A stretch of 64,000 nt of DNA from NCBI RefSeq assembly GCF_002019665.1, contig NZ_KV917375.1, positions 1,658,390 to 1,722,389 on the forward strand, given 5' to 3'. Positions 35,126 to 44,227 of this stretch are shown piece by piece (position 1 is the stretch's first letter; each line of letters opens with the position of its first letter). The stretch is from Sutcliffiella halmapala. GTDB taxonomy: Bacteria; Bacillota; Bacilli; Bacillales; Bacillaceae_I. The position numbers and the translations under genes are program-made. A model generated the notes under the pieces. The model made no database searches. It saw only the letters and a program-made list of their open reading frames with translations, and was not told where the DNA came from.

Positions 35126-35596
35126 TCAATGAATGGCTATATAAATATCTACAAAATTATCTTTATTATTCGGGTGATATTCTTCTCCCCACATTTCAAA
35201 ATCATAATTTTTCAGCTTATAGGTAGAATGTTTTAAGTAATCGTGATATAGGTAATGGTATATTTGATCAATGTCTGACTCTGGTCCATTATAGTATAAA
35301 TAATTACTCTTGCTCACGTATTGATAGCTCATGCCAGCAGGAATATCAATTGCGTGATGAACCTGAAGGCAAACAAAGTGAACAAATGAATCTATCGTTC
35401 CATCAAAATCTTCTTTCTCTGGATAAATTTGCATTAAGAAGACTTTTTCATTCACTCTATGTTTCAATAGTTTTTCTTGGGAAATTAGAGTTTCGTATAA
35501 ATCTTGTCGAATACCAGATTCGAACTCTTTAACTGTTGTTTCCACTTTAAAACCAACTAAATGCAGTGATTCAAAAGTTACAATCCTTGGCTTCAT
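35126..35596 (-). CDS. GyrI-like effector-binding domain protein
   Basis: 156 residues beginning MKPRIVTFESLHLVGFKVETTV, typical of the GyrI/AraC effector-binding fold. It ends with ESDIDQIYHYLYHDYLKHS and FEMWGEEYHPNNKDNFVDIYIAI, matching the family's C-terminal motif (small-molecule binding or hydrolase domain without a DNA-binding part). The start has AAAGAGGGAG upstream. No obvious partner gene. Confidence 0.8.
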   Translation of the reverse strand: MKPRIVTFESLHLVGFKVETTVKEFESGIRQDLYETLISQEKLLKHRVNEKVFLMQIYPEKEDFDGTIDSFVHFVCLQVHHAIDIPAGMSYQYVSKSNYLYYNGPESDIDQIYHYLYHDYLKHSTYKLKNYDFEMWGEEYHPNNKDNFVDIYIAIH

Positions 35597-35930
35597 TCAA
35601 CTACTCCCTCTTTCCATCCTAGGTTTATTCAAACAAAGTATTTGCCTACCGTTTAATTTTACATATAACTAAGACCAATTGACCATCATTTTATCGTTTA
35701 TTTCGCAAAAACTTTGAATAATTAGACATATAACTTTCTAAATAATGTAAAATTAAAAAAGATTGCACTAATTGGAGGAACGAAATAATGACAATGCTTT
35801 ATCGAAAGAGAGAGGAAATATGAATCTCGGAAAATAGAAGAATAAAACTTGATTATACAAAAATAGGATACTAAAAGGACTGGACTATACAAATAAATAT
35901 ACGCTCTAATAAACCTATCTACCAAATGAA
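35597..35930. other. AT-rich gap with a strong ribosome site but only an 11-codon frame
   Basis: This 334-base stretch has no gene. At 35774 a strong TTGGAGGAA precedes an ATG at 35788 whose frame stops after 11 codons (35823). Everything up to the frame at 35931 is full of stops. This looks like the ruined front half of the gene whose tail is at 35931-36239. Confidence 0.5.
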
Positions 35931-36239
35931 GTGCAAGATGTCTTTACGCAAAGTTTGCATGATGCAACGATTGAGCGAATAGAACGTTCTGAAAATATCC
36001 TTCATCTTTACATCAATACAGATGGTGGGTTTTCGTCGAAATCATTGATTCATTTTACTTTTCAACATGTTACTACAGAAGAAACGGATGAACCGTTACA
36101 GGTTGGGCAATGGCTGATTTACTACGAGCTGCAGAAAACGGATAGTGGATTTGCGTTTCGTGTGTTATTTGAATGTCCTGAAGCGGAGTGGACGATTGCT
36201 ATGAAAAGATTGGAGGCGAAGTATTATATTATGAAATGA
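35931..36239 (+). pseudogene. Probable C-terminal remnant of a DUF4085-like protein
   Basis: 102 residues: SLHDATIERIERSENILHLYI and WLIYYELQKTDSGFAFRVLFECPEAEWTI resemble the C-terminal part of DUF4085-type proteins (normally about 250 residues or more). The apparent GTG start has no ribosome site. The upstream region has a strong ribosome site but a broken frame, so this is probably a 5'-decayed gene. The small gene at 36236 overlaps its stop (ATGA), as in an operon. Confidence 0.5.
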
Positions 36240-36526
36240 ATAAGCAAACGAATATATTTGATGATGTTCCAGAAGGTGGAATTATCAGTTATGAACATCT
36301 TTTATATTATTTGGAACAGGGAAGAGAAGTAGAATTTATTTATCAGGGAAAAGAATATTTTATCTCTTATTCGAAAGATGGAAGAACTGTATGGACTTGT
36401 AAAACAAGAGTAAGTGATTGTTTTGGTGACCGTCATAAAAATACTGTAGACTTTACAAAAATAGATGGAATCACTTTAGCAGAACTATTCAAACAGAATA
36501 AAATTAAAATTACTACTATATTTTAG
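36236..36526 (+). CDS. Small protein of unknown function (96 aa)
   Basis: MNKQTNIFDDVPEGGIISYEHLLYYLEQGREVEFIYQGKEYFISYSKDGRTVW suggests a small alpha/beta protein. FDDVPEGGIISYEHL at the front and a Trp/Cys stretch in the middle are the most distinctive features. ATG 36236 overlaps the stop of the preceding remnant by four bases, so translation was probably coupled to it; GGAGG is about 20 bases upstream. Family not recognised. Confidence 0.55.
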   Translation: MNKQTNIFDDVPEGGIISYEHLLYYLEQGREVEFIYQGKEYFISYSKDGRTVWTCKTRVSDCFGDRHKNTVDFTKIDGITLAELFKQNKIKITTIF

Positions 36527-36757
36527 AGTAGACACCAATGCAAGGAGAAATCGCAACATGGAAGATGAAAAAGTGGACCGTAATCTATTCTTGTCTCCCC
36601 TGCAACGGAGATCATCCGGGTGTTTACCAAGTAATCAATCTATTTTCAGGGGCGCCTCAGTATTTCCCTCTATTCTCAATCTTTAATTTGTCAAAAAAAT
36701 CAAAATAAATATTTACATCCTCATGTAACCATGTTAGTATGTTTTAAAATAATGAAC
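36527..36757. other. Gap before the T-box leader, with a promoter
   Basis: No convincing gene. Two short overlapping frames (36558-36686, and from 36565 in another frame) have a mediocre ribosome site and no recognisable content. A promoter for the following leader, TTTACA at 36712-36717 and TAGTAT at 36735-36740, has a 17-base spacer. Confidence 0.55.
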
Positions 36758-37050
36758 ATTGCGATGAAGAGAAGAGTAAGTAAAAGGGTACTTTACAGAG
36801 AGCTCCGGTGGCTGAAAAGGAGTAAGAATACTTTTACTGAACCAAGACTCTGAGCATTACATCGGAACTTCACTATCGTGTTGGGATGATATAACGGGTG
36901 CTCCCGATATAGAGCTAGGGTATAAGCAAATTTATATTTGCCGTACTTGATAAGGTTAATATGGTGACATATTAACAAACTGGGGTGGCACCGCGACTAA
37001 TAATCTCGTCCCCAAGACAACTGTCTTGGGGGTGGGATTTTTTTTATTGT
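36758..37050 (+). ncRNA. T-box riboswitch before an MFS transporter gene (candidate Lys specifier)
   Basis: Stem I opens with GATG...CATC. AGTAAAAG/CTTTTACT forms the helix above the specifier loop; its strands contain AGTA on the left and GAACCAAGA on the right. By the same geometry as the thrS leaders (specifier, purine, lower helix), the specifier is AAG (Lys) at 36844-36846. CCA (Pro) or CAA (Gln) remain possible. The conserved element TGGGGTGGCACCGCGA lies at 36981-36996, and the terminator CCCAAGACA...TGTCTTGGG plus T8 ends near 37047. Confidence 0.9.
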
Positions 37051-37085
37051 CTTGAATAATAAATGTCACGGGAGGGAAACACGAT

Positions 37086-38333
37086 ATGGAAAAGAGACTT
37101 TCATCATGGAAATACCCAATCATTTTGCTATTTGGAATCGGCATTTCTAACATAGGAATGTGGATTTATTTTATCGCATTGAATTTAATGGTGTTTAATA
37201 TGACTGGTTCAGCGCTTGCTGTAGCAGCCTTATATATTATTAGACCGCTCGCGACATTATTTACGAACCTTTGGTGCGGAAGTGTCATTGATCGCACGAA
37301 TAAAAAATATATGATGATTTTACTCGACGTTACGCAAGGTATTCTCATCACTTGTTTAGCCTTTTTCTCCTCTTCAGTAGGAATGATCTATTTGCTCGTT
37401 TTTTTCATTAATATGGCATCTTCCATCTATGGACCAACATCTATTAGTTATATTACGAGATTAATTCCAAGTAACAATAGACAAAAATTCAATTCCTGGA
37501 GAAGCTTACTAGATTCTGGTGCATTTTTTCTAGGGCCAGCCATTACGGGAGTACTGTTTATGATTGGCACACCGATTTTTGCGATCTACATCAATGCAAT
37601 CGCGTTTTTCTTTTCCGCTTTTGTGACATTATTTATGCCAAACTTAGAGAAGAAGAAAGTCACAACTACAGCTACAGAAAAGATGTCAGTAGATGTATTA
37701 AAGAAAGATTGGAAGCTAGTTTTACAGTTTAGTCGTTCACATGTCTATGTGATGACGATTTACTTTTTGTTTATTGCTTTTATTGTGATGCAAACGGCCA
37801 TTGATTCCTTGGAGGTTGCTTTTTCAAAGGATGTTATTCATTTATCAGATAGTGAATATGGTTTTCTTGTTAGTATTGCAGGTGCTGGTATAATAATCGG
37901 AGCGTTTATTAATGTCATCTTGACGAAGAAATTAGTAGTTTCTTGGATGATTGGGCTTGGGTCGGTAATTGTGTCAGTCGGTTATTTAATTTTTGCATTC
38001 TCTCCTAACTTTTTCATGGCTGCCATCGGATTTTTCATTCTCGCATTTGCGAATGCATTTGCCAACACTGGTTATCTTACTTTTTATCAAAATAACATCC
38101 CGGTGGAGGTAATGGGGCGATTTGGAAGTATTTACGGATTTGCGGAGGCTTTATTAGTTATAGTTGCAACGGCTCTTTTCGCAGTAACAGCTCATTTAGT
38201 GTCCATTAAATTTGTTGTTGTTTCCGGGGCTATTTTCACCTTGCTGTTAACTTTAGTTTTATTACTGCTGAATATCCGACCTTCCAAACAAAAGCTTTAT
38301 CATGTACTGCCAGATGAAGGGAAGCACGTCTGA
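37086..38333 (+). CDS. MFS transporter controlled by a T-box
   Basis: 415 residues with about 12 membrane segments and MFS loop 2-3 features (GSVIDRTNKKYMMILLDV). The overall look is that of the MFS_3/EntS-like group (WSYI-type N-terminus, SSIYGPTSISYITRLIPSNNRQKFNSW). Members usually export drugs or siderophores. Here the T-box leader means expression rises when a tRNA, probably tRNA-Lys, is uncharged, which suggests amino-acid or peptide transport. The start has GGGAGGG upstream. A terminator follows. Confidence 0.87.
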   Translation: MEKRLSSWKYPIILLFGIGISNIGMWIYFIALNLMVFNMTGSALAVAALYIIRPLATLFTNLWCGSVIDRTNKKYMMILLDVTQGILITCLAFFSSSVGMIYLLVFFINMASSIYGPTSISYITRLIPSNNRQKFNSWRSLLDSGAFFLGPAITGVLFMIGTPIFAIYINAIAFFFSAFVTLFMPNLEKKKVTTTATEKMSVDVLKKDWKLVLQFSRSHVYVMTIYFLFIAFIVMQTAIDSLEVAFSKDVIHLSDSEYGFLVSIAGAGIIIGAFINVILTKKLVVSWMIGLGSVIVSVGYLIFAFSPNFFMAAIGFFILAFANAFANTGYLTFYQNNIPVEVMGRFGSIYGFAEALLVIVATALFAVTAHLVSIKFVVVSGAIFTLLLTLVLLLLNIRPSKQKLYHVLPDEGKHV

Positions 38334-38352
38334 GAATTAACGATTACAAAGA

Positions 38353-38383
38353 GGGGTAGATGTACATTACTCTACCCTTTCAT
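38353..38383. terminator. Terminator after the MFS gene
   Basis: GGGTAGA and TCTACCC pair across a 10-base loop, followed by TTTC. Confidence 0.75.
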
Positions 38384-38406
38384 TCTTGATTTCTATGTAG
38401 CTGCAC

Positions 38407-38886
38407 TTATTCGGTAGTAGAGGCAGGCTGTTTAGTAGCAACTTTTTCATACATGTATTGAAAGCCATACATGACGATAGACTTCACTAAAAAAACAATC
38501 GATAGTTGAAATTTTGTTAGTCTAACTAGGGTAACATACCCCAATTTTTTAAACCAATCAATCATCAAATAGGAGAAAATAGTATCAATAATAAGATTCA
38601 CTTTTAGATACAAATAAAAATTTCCAAAGGTGTATTTTAGGATCCAAAGAGAACCAACTAAAAATCCTCCGAAAATTAATGGGAACTCAGCTAAAACATT
38701 CGGTTTTATGGATACAGGAAACCACCACCATTTTCGCTTTTCCGCAACCATTCCTTCAAAAATCAAATATAGACATATAAATGCTGCTCCTGGAATGAAT
38801 CTTTTTATCGTATTTATCCCGATTAATGGGATAGAAAGCCAAGGTAATACCGCCAATAAAATCATAAGTATTTTTGTGTGCTTCAT
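38407..38886 (-). CDS. Integral membrane protein of unknown function (159 aa)
   Basis: Start ATG 38886 has AAAGGATG upstream; the frame continues upstream to 38988 without support. About four hydrophobic segments (LMILLAVLPWLSIPLIG, FIPGAAFICLYLIFEG, FPLIFGGFLVGSLWIL, and one near residue 130) with WWWFPVSIKPNVLAEFPLIFGG in the middle. Family not recognised; similar small Bacillus membrane proteins exist. Convergent with the MFS gene. Confidence 0.7.
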   Translation of the reverse strand: MKHTKILMILLAVLPWLSIPLIGINTIKRFIPGAAFICLYLIFEGMVAEKRKWWWFPVSIKPNVLAEFPLIFGGFLVGSLWILKYTFGNFYLYLKVNLIIDTIFSYLMIDWFKKLGYVTLVRLTKFQLSIVFLVKSIVMYGFQYMYEKVATKQPASTTE

Positions 38887-39085
38887 TTTCAAACATCCTT
38901 TGCTTGATTGTGTTACATTTATTTTCCCTCTTTCCCAACAAGTTATGTAATGGTAGTTGTAATTAAAGCAAACTAGGGTAACGAACATTAAAGAATAGCG
39001 TTACTTCTTGCACAATATTTCAATAAAAAATCATTTCTTAGTTCTTTCTAACGTAGTTATTAAAGAAGAGAAGGAGGGGAAATAG

Positions 39086-39910
39086 ATGATCCCTATTTGG
39101 GACGAACAATTATTTTGGCTCGAGGTTTTGCAGGATCATTCCTATTTTGTAAGGGATAATCTTTCTGTTAGTGAAGCAGATTATGTGAATGTAGCTCAAC
39201 AGTATATTGATTTATTCGGTGAACTGATAGCTAGGCTACAAAAAGTTCCACGTTCCGTGACACATAAGGACGAGATTATGATTAATTTTTCAAAGAGTGC
39301 ACATCCGATTGCTCAAGGTTATTTTGAATTTGAAGGACACTTACAATCGCTTAGAATTGATAATAAAGTGAATTTAAATTTATCCCCAACCTATTTAAAT
39401 GGCACTTTAGCTGAGAATCAAGAATACTTACGGCTGTTAAACCAATGGGTGCAAGGCAAAGAGCCTCAACCACTTTCGTTAGTAGAATTGATGGATTTAT
39501 GGCTAGAGGACCAGCTTGGGCATGCTTTATTGTTTTCAGATTTAATCGATCCGATTGAAATATTCGCGACAAGACAGGCAGACGTGTTTATCGGTATGTT
39601 TCAAGCCTATATCGTACAAAATCGCCTTATAAAGGGTTATTTGCGCTTCAAAGAACCAGGGTTTGCTAGGCAAAGAGAATTCGCCTATCAAGTTGGGCAA
39701 ACAACGTTAGAAATGAACGAGTATATCTCCACTATCGTTCTAAAATACAAAGATAACACGCTCCTAAATAAAACAACGTTACGTTTTATCGAGCATCATT
39801 TCCCAGAAACTTGTTACTTTATCAAAAAACTCAGCTACTATGCCCCGAGTTTGCAAGAGAATGCTAGCAAATGTTCTTTAAGAAGACCATCGTATCTGAA
39901 TAGTAATTGA
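39086..39910 (+). CDS. DUF2935 family protein (ferritin-like helical)
   Basis: 274 residues, helical, with two related halves. LFWLEVLQDHSYFVRDNLS at the start and WLEDQLGHALLFSDLIDP in the second half are the DUF2935 hallmarks: His/Glu-rich helices, a possible metal site of the four-helix-bundle type. Function is not established. The start has AAGGAGGGG upstream. It ends six bases before the stop of the convergent kinase gene. Confidence 0.82.
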   Translation: MIPIWDEQLFWLEVLQDHSYFVRDNLSVSEADYVNVAQQYIDLFGELIARLQKVPRSVTHKDEIMINFSKSAHPIAQGYFEFEGHLQSLRIDNKVNLNLSPTYLNGTLAENQEYLRLLNQWVQGKEPQPLSLVELMDLWLEDQLGHALLFSDLIDPIEIFATRQADVFIGMFQAYIVQNRLIKGYLRFKEPGFARQREFAYQVGQTTLEMNEYISTIVLKYKDNTLLNKTTLRFIEHHFPETCYFIKKLSYYAPSLQENASKCSLRRPSYLNSN

Positions 39911-39916
39911 ATTCTA

Positions 39917-41152
39917 TTACGTAGGAATCGTAATCAAGAAGCTGCTTCCTTTTCCTTTCTTACTTTCTACATCAATTGTGCCCTTTACCTTATTCACGGT
40001 GCTGAAAACCATCAGCATCCCAAGTCCTGTTCCTTCTTCTTTTGTAGAGAAATATGGCTTACCTAAGCGTGAAATTTCTTCCTTAGTCATACCTACTCCT
40101 GTGTCCTGAATTTTTATAAGGATGTTTTTCTTGCTTTCAGAGACATCAATGGAAAGTGTTCCGCCTCTACCTTTCATTGATTCGATACCATTCTTATATA
40201 AATTTATTAAACATTGCTGAATTTGGTTTCGATCATACCTTTTATTTAACGTGTTGCTAAAGCGATATTGCACATCCACTTGATGCATGGTTGCATATGG
40301 AAGGATTAGGTTTTTCGTATATTCTACCTCAGTTTCTAAATTGGAGTGCACCATATTTTCTGATTGCGGCTTAGCAAATGAAAGGTAATCACTAACGATT
40401 TTCTCAGCACGATTTAATTCTTGTAAGGATAGCTCAATATATCCTTTCTCCACTTGTGTAATGTTTTTTGACTTTAATAACAGCTGTAGGAATCCGCTAG
40501 TAACAGTAAGAGGATTTCTGATTTCATGGGAAACGCTAGCGGATAACTCACTGACTACATTTAATTTTTCTGAAAGTAAAAAACGCTCTCTATTCTCCAT
40601 GTTGTTAATCATTCGTTCGATTAGCACAATGAAAATCAGCATCAAGCTTGTATGTGTCGTTAATGCATAACAGGCAAGCTCCCAGAATTCTTTAGTTAAG
40701 GTTTCAAAATACATACTTAAGATCATCAAATAGAGCCCCATTGTAAGAAAAGATACTATTGGAGCACTTATAATTCTTTTCTTAGAGTCTAGCCCAAGAA
40801 ATTGTTTATTTAGCAGAGGGACTAGTATAAAAATCACGGTGGAGAAAAGAAAGGACTCAAGAACACCGTCTCCACCTATGTAAAGCCGATATATATTTAA
40901 GGCAATATAAAGTGGGTAAACCTTTTTATACCCACCGTAAAGAGCAACGATAATAAATGGAATATATCGCAAATCAAATATAAAGCCGATTTCTAATCGA
41001 ATGGGAAAGCTAATGCAAAGAATCATCGTGACAGTGGAAAGAACAATAAAAATGTATTTATGATAGGAATGTGGTCGGTTTTCAAAGAAAAGGAGAAAAA
41101 TTAACATTGGTATAATTAATATTAAAAAGTTCAAAAGAAATGTTTCTAACAA
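39917..41152 (-). CDS. Membrane sensor histidine kinase, KinB-like
   Basis: 411 residues. Five or six membrane segments (5TMR-type sensor, residues about 1-180), then HisKA with phosphoacceptor His in SASVSHEIRNPLT (about residue 208), N box NLYKNGIESMKG, and G boxes DTGVGM and GTGLGM. The sensor layout and LSEKLNVVSELSASVSHE resemble sporulation kinase KinB of B. subtilis. No response regulator gene is adjacent, as expected for phosphorelay kinases that feed Spo0F. Start ATG 41152 behind AAAGGAGATT. Confidence 0.87.
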   Translation of the reverse strand: MLETFLLNFLILIIPMLIFLLFFENRPHSYHKYIFIVLSTVTMILCISFPIRLEIGFIFDLRYIPFIIVALYGGYKKVYPLYIALNIYRLYIGGDGVLESFLFSTVIFILVPLLNKQFLGLDSKKRIISAPIVSFLTMGLYLMILSMYFETLTKEFWELACYALTTHTSLMLIFIVLIERMINNMENRERFLLSEKLNVVSELSASVSHEIRNPLTVTSGFLQLLLKSKNITQVEKGYIELSLQELNRAEKIVSDYLSFAKPQSENMVHSNLETEVEYTKNLILPYATMHQVDVQYRFSNTLNKRYDRNQIQQCLINLYKNGIESMKGRGGTLSIDVSESKKNILIKIQDTGVGMTKEEISRLGKPYFSTKEEGTGLGMLMVFSTVNKVKGTIDVESKKGKGSSFLITIPT

Positions 41153-41252
41153 GAGGAATCTCCTTTCAACTGCAAATTAGGAAGAGCTCATTTAACTTAA
41201 CACTTATCATATATTACCGATAATGAAAAGTTTTAGTCAATGAAGAGTTTTT

Positions 41253-41279
41253 TGTCACAATTAATTCCTTCTCATCGTC
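41253..41279 (+). promoter_or_regulatory. ECF41-type promoter
   Basis: TGTCACA at 41253-41259 and CGTC at 41276-41279, 16 bases apart, match the autoregulated promoters described for ECF41 sigma factors. It lies 26 bases before the oxidoreductase gene whose partner encodes such a sigma factor. Confidence 0.8.
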
Positions 41280-41304
41280 TTGAGGATGAAAAGGAGGAAT
41301 TTAC

Positions 41305-42588
41305 ATGAATAAATACGAGGTAGCAATTATAGGTGGAGGGATTGCGGGATTAACGGCAGCAATTTTTCTAGCACAGGAAGGGAAAAAGGTCTTAGTACTT
41401 GAGAAGGCTCCACGGTATGGTGGAAGAGGGATGACGATTAATAAAAATGGCATTCTGATGAACCTAGGAGCGCATGCTTTATATAAAGGAGGAGAAGCAA
41501 AAAAGATCTTAGACGAACTAAAGATTCCGATTTATGGAAAAGAACCTTCAAAGGATGGTCATGTTATCTGGAAAGATGATGTTTACCAAATTCCGATGGA
41601 TTTCTCTTCTCTATTTTCGAAGCAATTTCTTAGTGTAACGGAAAAGTTTCATCTTGCTAAACTAATGAATCAACTTAGTAAGATGAACGTTCGTCTCGTG
41701 CAAAACGAATCTCTTCAGGCTTGGGCCGAGCGGGAAATTAAGCGTCCGATCGTACGTCATTTCTTCTATGCCTTTTGTCGAACAACAACCATTACATTTC
41801 TCCCGCATTTGCAGCTAGCACGTCCTGTTTTAATGCAGGTTCAGAGAGCTTTAACGGAAGGAGTTCTATATATTGATAATGGGTGGGAATCCATTGTGAC
41901 CGAGTTCAAGAAGGGGGCAATTCAATTAGGTGTGGAGCTTCGTGAAGCTAGAAAAGTGACTCATATTGATGGGAACGAAAAGGTAGAACGGGTCGTTTGT
42001 GCTACTGGTGAGTCCTTTGAAGTGGAAAATGTCATTATTGCGACTCCTCCACAAGAGGCATGTCGTCTTGTCCCCCAATTGCAGAAAACCTCGCTATTCC
42101 GCTGGCAACGGGAAGCTCTTGCTGTAACGTCATCTTGCTTAGATATCGGATTAAGAAGGTTACCTAATCCTAAACATCAATTTGTCCTAGGGCTTGATCA
42201 GCCGATCTTTTTTACGAATCAATCAAGAGCAGCGAAATTGAGTGATGATGGAAGCTCTGTCGTTAGTCTAGTAAAGTATCATGATGAAAATAGAAACACT
42301 AGTGATGTACAGCAGGATAAAAAACAACTAGAGCAGATGATGGACGTGATACAACCAGGCTGGCGAGAAGAGGTGGTCGAGCAGCAATATTTGCCTCATA
42401 TCACGGTTGTCCATAATTTCCCTCATGTGAAAAGGACAGAGGTGCCTGGCACCGAGATTCCTGAAATGAAGGGACTTTATATAGCAGGAGATTGGGTATG
42501 TGAGGAGGAATTATTAGTAGATGCAGCGGCAGTAAGTGCTAAACGTGCGGCGTTACAGATATTAAAAAAGGATCGTGTGCTTATATGA
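41305..42588 (+). CDS. FAD-dependent oxidoreductase (phytoene-desaturase-like)
   Basis: 427 residues. N-terminal dinucleotide fold AIIGGGIAGLTAAIFLAQEG with the acidic residue in VLVLEKAPRYGGRG, and C-terminal FAD motif KGLYIAGDWVCEEELLVDAAAVSAKRAA. It belongs to the amine oxidase/phytoene desaturase group. The start has AAAAGGAGG upstream. It overlaps the sigma factor gene by ATGA and shares its ECF41 promoter. Genes next to ECF41 sigma factors are often oxidoreductases, carboxymuconolactone decarboxylases or epimerases, which fits. Substrate unknown. Confidence 0.9.
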   Translation: MNKYEVAIIGGGIAGLTAAIFLAQEGKKVLVLEKAPRYGGRGMTINKNGILMNLGAHALYKGGEAKKILDELKIPIYGKEPSKDGHVIWKDDVYQIPMDFSSLFSKQFLSVTEKFHLAKLMNQLSKMNVRLVQNESLQAWAEREIKRPIVRHFFYAFCRTTTITFLPHLQLARPVLMQVQRALTEGVLYIDNGWESIVTEFKKGAIQLGVELREARKVTHIDGNEKVERVVCATGESFEVENVIIATPPQEACRLVPQLQKTSLFRWQREALAVTSSCLDIGLRRLPNPKHQFVLGLDQPIFFTNQSRAAKLSDDGSSVVSLVKYHDENRNTSDVQQDKKQLEQMMDVIQPGWREEVVEQQYLPHITVVHNFPHVKRTEVPGTEIPEMKGLYIAGDWVCEEELLVDAAAVSAKRAALQILKKDRVLI

Positions 42589-43475
42589 AGCAAGAAAATA
42601 TCGAGCTGGAACAATTATATACCGAATATAAGTCACTGCTTTTTTCATTAGCATATCGAATGCTAGGAAGTGTGATGGATGCAGAGGACATTGTACATGA
42701 AGCATTTCTTACCTTTGATAAAGTAGAAGATAAGCAGGCTATTAAAAATGTTAAAGCTTATCTATGTAAAATTACGACTAATCGTTGTATTGATTTATTA
42801 CGATCCTCAGCACATAAAAGAGAAACATATGTCGGCACTTGGCTTCCTGAACCAGTTGGAGAAGAGTATATGCAAGATCCGGCAACATCTTATTATAGAA
42901 AGGAATCAGTGACGACTGCTTACCTCATGCTGTTACAGCAGTTATCAGAGGTAGAGCGAGCGGTGTTCCTTTTACGAGAGGTCTTTCAATACGACTATGA
43001 TGAAATTGCGTCGATGGTCGATAAAAGCAGTACAAATTGCCGACAAATATTCTATCGTGCGAAGAAAAGTCTTGGATATGAAGAGACCGATTATCGAAAA
43101 GAATATACTCAATTTAGTAGCTATATCGAACGATTCACTACTGCCCTACAAAAAGGAGAAGTGTCAGAAGTGCTCCAGATGCTGCAAAAGGATGCAATAT
43201 TCTTCTCAGACGGTGGTGGAAAAGTGAAAGCAGCCCTCAATCCGATTTATTCAGCAGAGCGAATCGTCCAGTTACTATTCAATCTTATGAAGAAATTGCC
43301 GAATGAAACCTTATTGGAACTGAAGGAAGTAAACGGTGGACCAGGAATTATTGTTCGAACGAATGGAGTTGTAACCTTCGTTGTCACTTTTGAGTTTGAA
43401 GCGAGGAAAATCAAATCCATTTATATGGTCGCAAACCCGGATAAGCTACGAGCTTTTCATGAAAATAAACAATGA
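42585..43475 (+). CDS. ECF41-type RNA polymerase sigma factor (SigJ-like)
   Basis: 296 residues. Sigma region 2 (FSLAYRMLGSVMDAEDIVHEAFL), region 4 (LSEVERAVFLLREVFQYDYDEIASMVDKSSTNCRQIFYRAKK) and a C-terminal SnoaL-like extension of about 120 residues that ends with the conserved NPDKL motif. In ECF41 factors this extension replaces an anti-sigma protein and tunes activity. Coupled (ATGA) to the preceding oxidoreductase; a matching promoter lies upstream, so the pair is probably self-activated. Confidence 0.93.
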   Translation: MKQENIELEQLYTEYKSLLFSLAYRMLGSVMDAEDIVHEAFLTFDKVEDKQAIKNVKAYLCKITTNRCIDLLRSSAHKRETYVGTWLPEPVGEEYMQDPATSYYRKESVTTAYLMLLQQLSEVERAVFLLREVFQYDYDEIASMVDKSSTNCRQIFYRAKKSLGYEETDYRKEYTQFSSYIERFTTALQKGEVSEVLQMLQKDAIFFSDGGGKVKAALNPIYSAERIVQLLFNLMKKLPNETLLELKEVNGGPGIIVRTNGVVTFVVTFEFEARKIKSIYMVANPDKLRAFHENKQ

Positions 43476-43502
43476 AAATTTTTAAAGTAGTGTTAATTTA
43501 TA

Positions 43503-43536
43503 GGCGTTCCTGGAAATAGGGGACGCCTTTTTTTCT
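43503..43536 (+). terminator. Terminator of the oxidoreductase-sigma operon
   Basis: GGCGTTCC and GGGGACGCC form the stem (one mismatch), followed by TTTTTTTC. Confidence 0.8.
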
Positions 43537-43598
43537 TGTACAAATAAAAAGAATGTGAGTTATGGTAGAATCGGAGAGTAACAGAGGGGGGATGAGTC

Positions 43599-44120
43599 AT
43601 GGAAAGAATCGCAATTATTGGTTCAGGTGGATCTGGTAAATCTACGATGGCAAGGAAGTTAGGGAAACTATTACATATAGAAGTGCTTCATCTGGATGCC
43701 TTGTTTTGGAAAGAGGGCTGGGTAGGTACTTCAAAAGCGGAACAACGAGAGGTCCAACAAGAATTAATTCAAAAAGAAAAGTGGATTTTTGATGGGAATT
43801 ATGGTGGAACAATGGATTTAAGGCTTAAAAAAGCAGATACAATCATATTTTTGGACATGCCACGTTCCACTTGTCTGTATCGCGTACTCAAAAGAAGATA
43901 CCAATATCGAAATAAAACACGACCAGATATGGGTGAGGGTTGTGAAGAAAAACTAGATTTGGAGTTCTTGAAGTGGGTTTGGGAATATCCCGTTACAAAG
44001 AAGCCCGGTATTTTGGAAAAATTGAAGGTGCTTTCTGAGGAGAAAAGAGTGATTGTTTTACACTCACGTAAAGAAGTGGAGCAATTCCTCATTCAGGTAA
44101 AAGATAAATACACACTCTAG
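43599..44120 (+). CDS. P-loop kinase-like protein (DNA topology modulation/FlaR-like)
   Basis: 173 residues with Walker [55 protein letters not shown] and a C-terminal WVWEYP motif. This order is typical of the adenylate/shikimate-kinase-like group often annotated as topology modulation protein. Likely an ATP-dependent small-molecule or nucleotide kinase; the historic name is not evidence for DNA topology. Start behind AGAGGGGGG. Confidence 0.82.
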   Translation: MERIAIIGSGGSGKSTMARKLGKLLHIEVLHLDALFWKEGWVGTSKAEQREVQQELIQKEKWIFDGNYGGTMDLRLKKADTIIFLDMPRSTCLYRVLKRRYQYRNKTRPDMGEGCEEKLDLEFLKWVWEYPVTKKPGILEKLKVLSEEKRVIVLHSRKEVEQFLIQVKDKYTL

Positions 44121-44227
44121 TAAGCAGGCCATTTTTTACAAAGAGGTCTGTTTTTTTCGTGAAAAAGGAGTTTGCAAAATTTTTAGCGAATAATATAACA
44201 AAACTACCACCACATAGGAGTGATGTT

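Noticed and set aside
36558-36686. 42-codon and overlapping frames before the T-box
   Set aside because: Two overlapping frames compete, composition is unconvincing, and neither has a recognisable feature.
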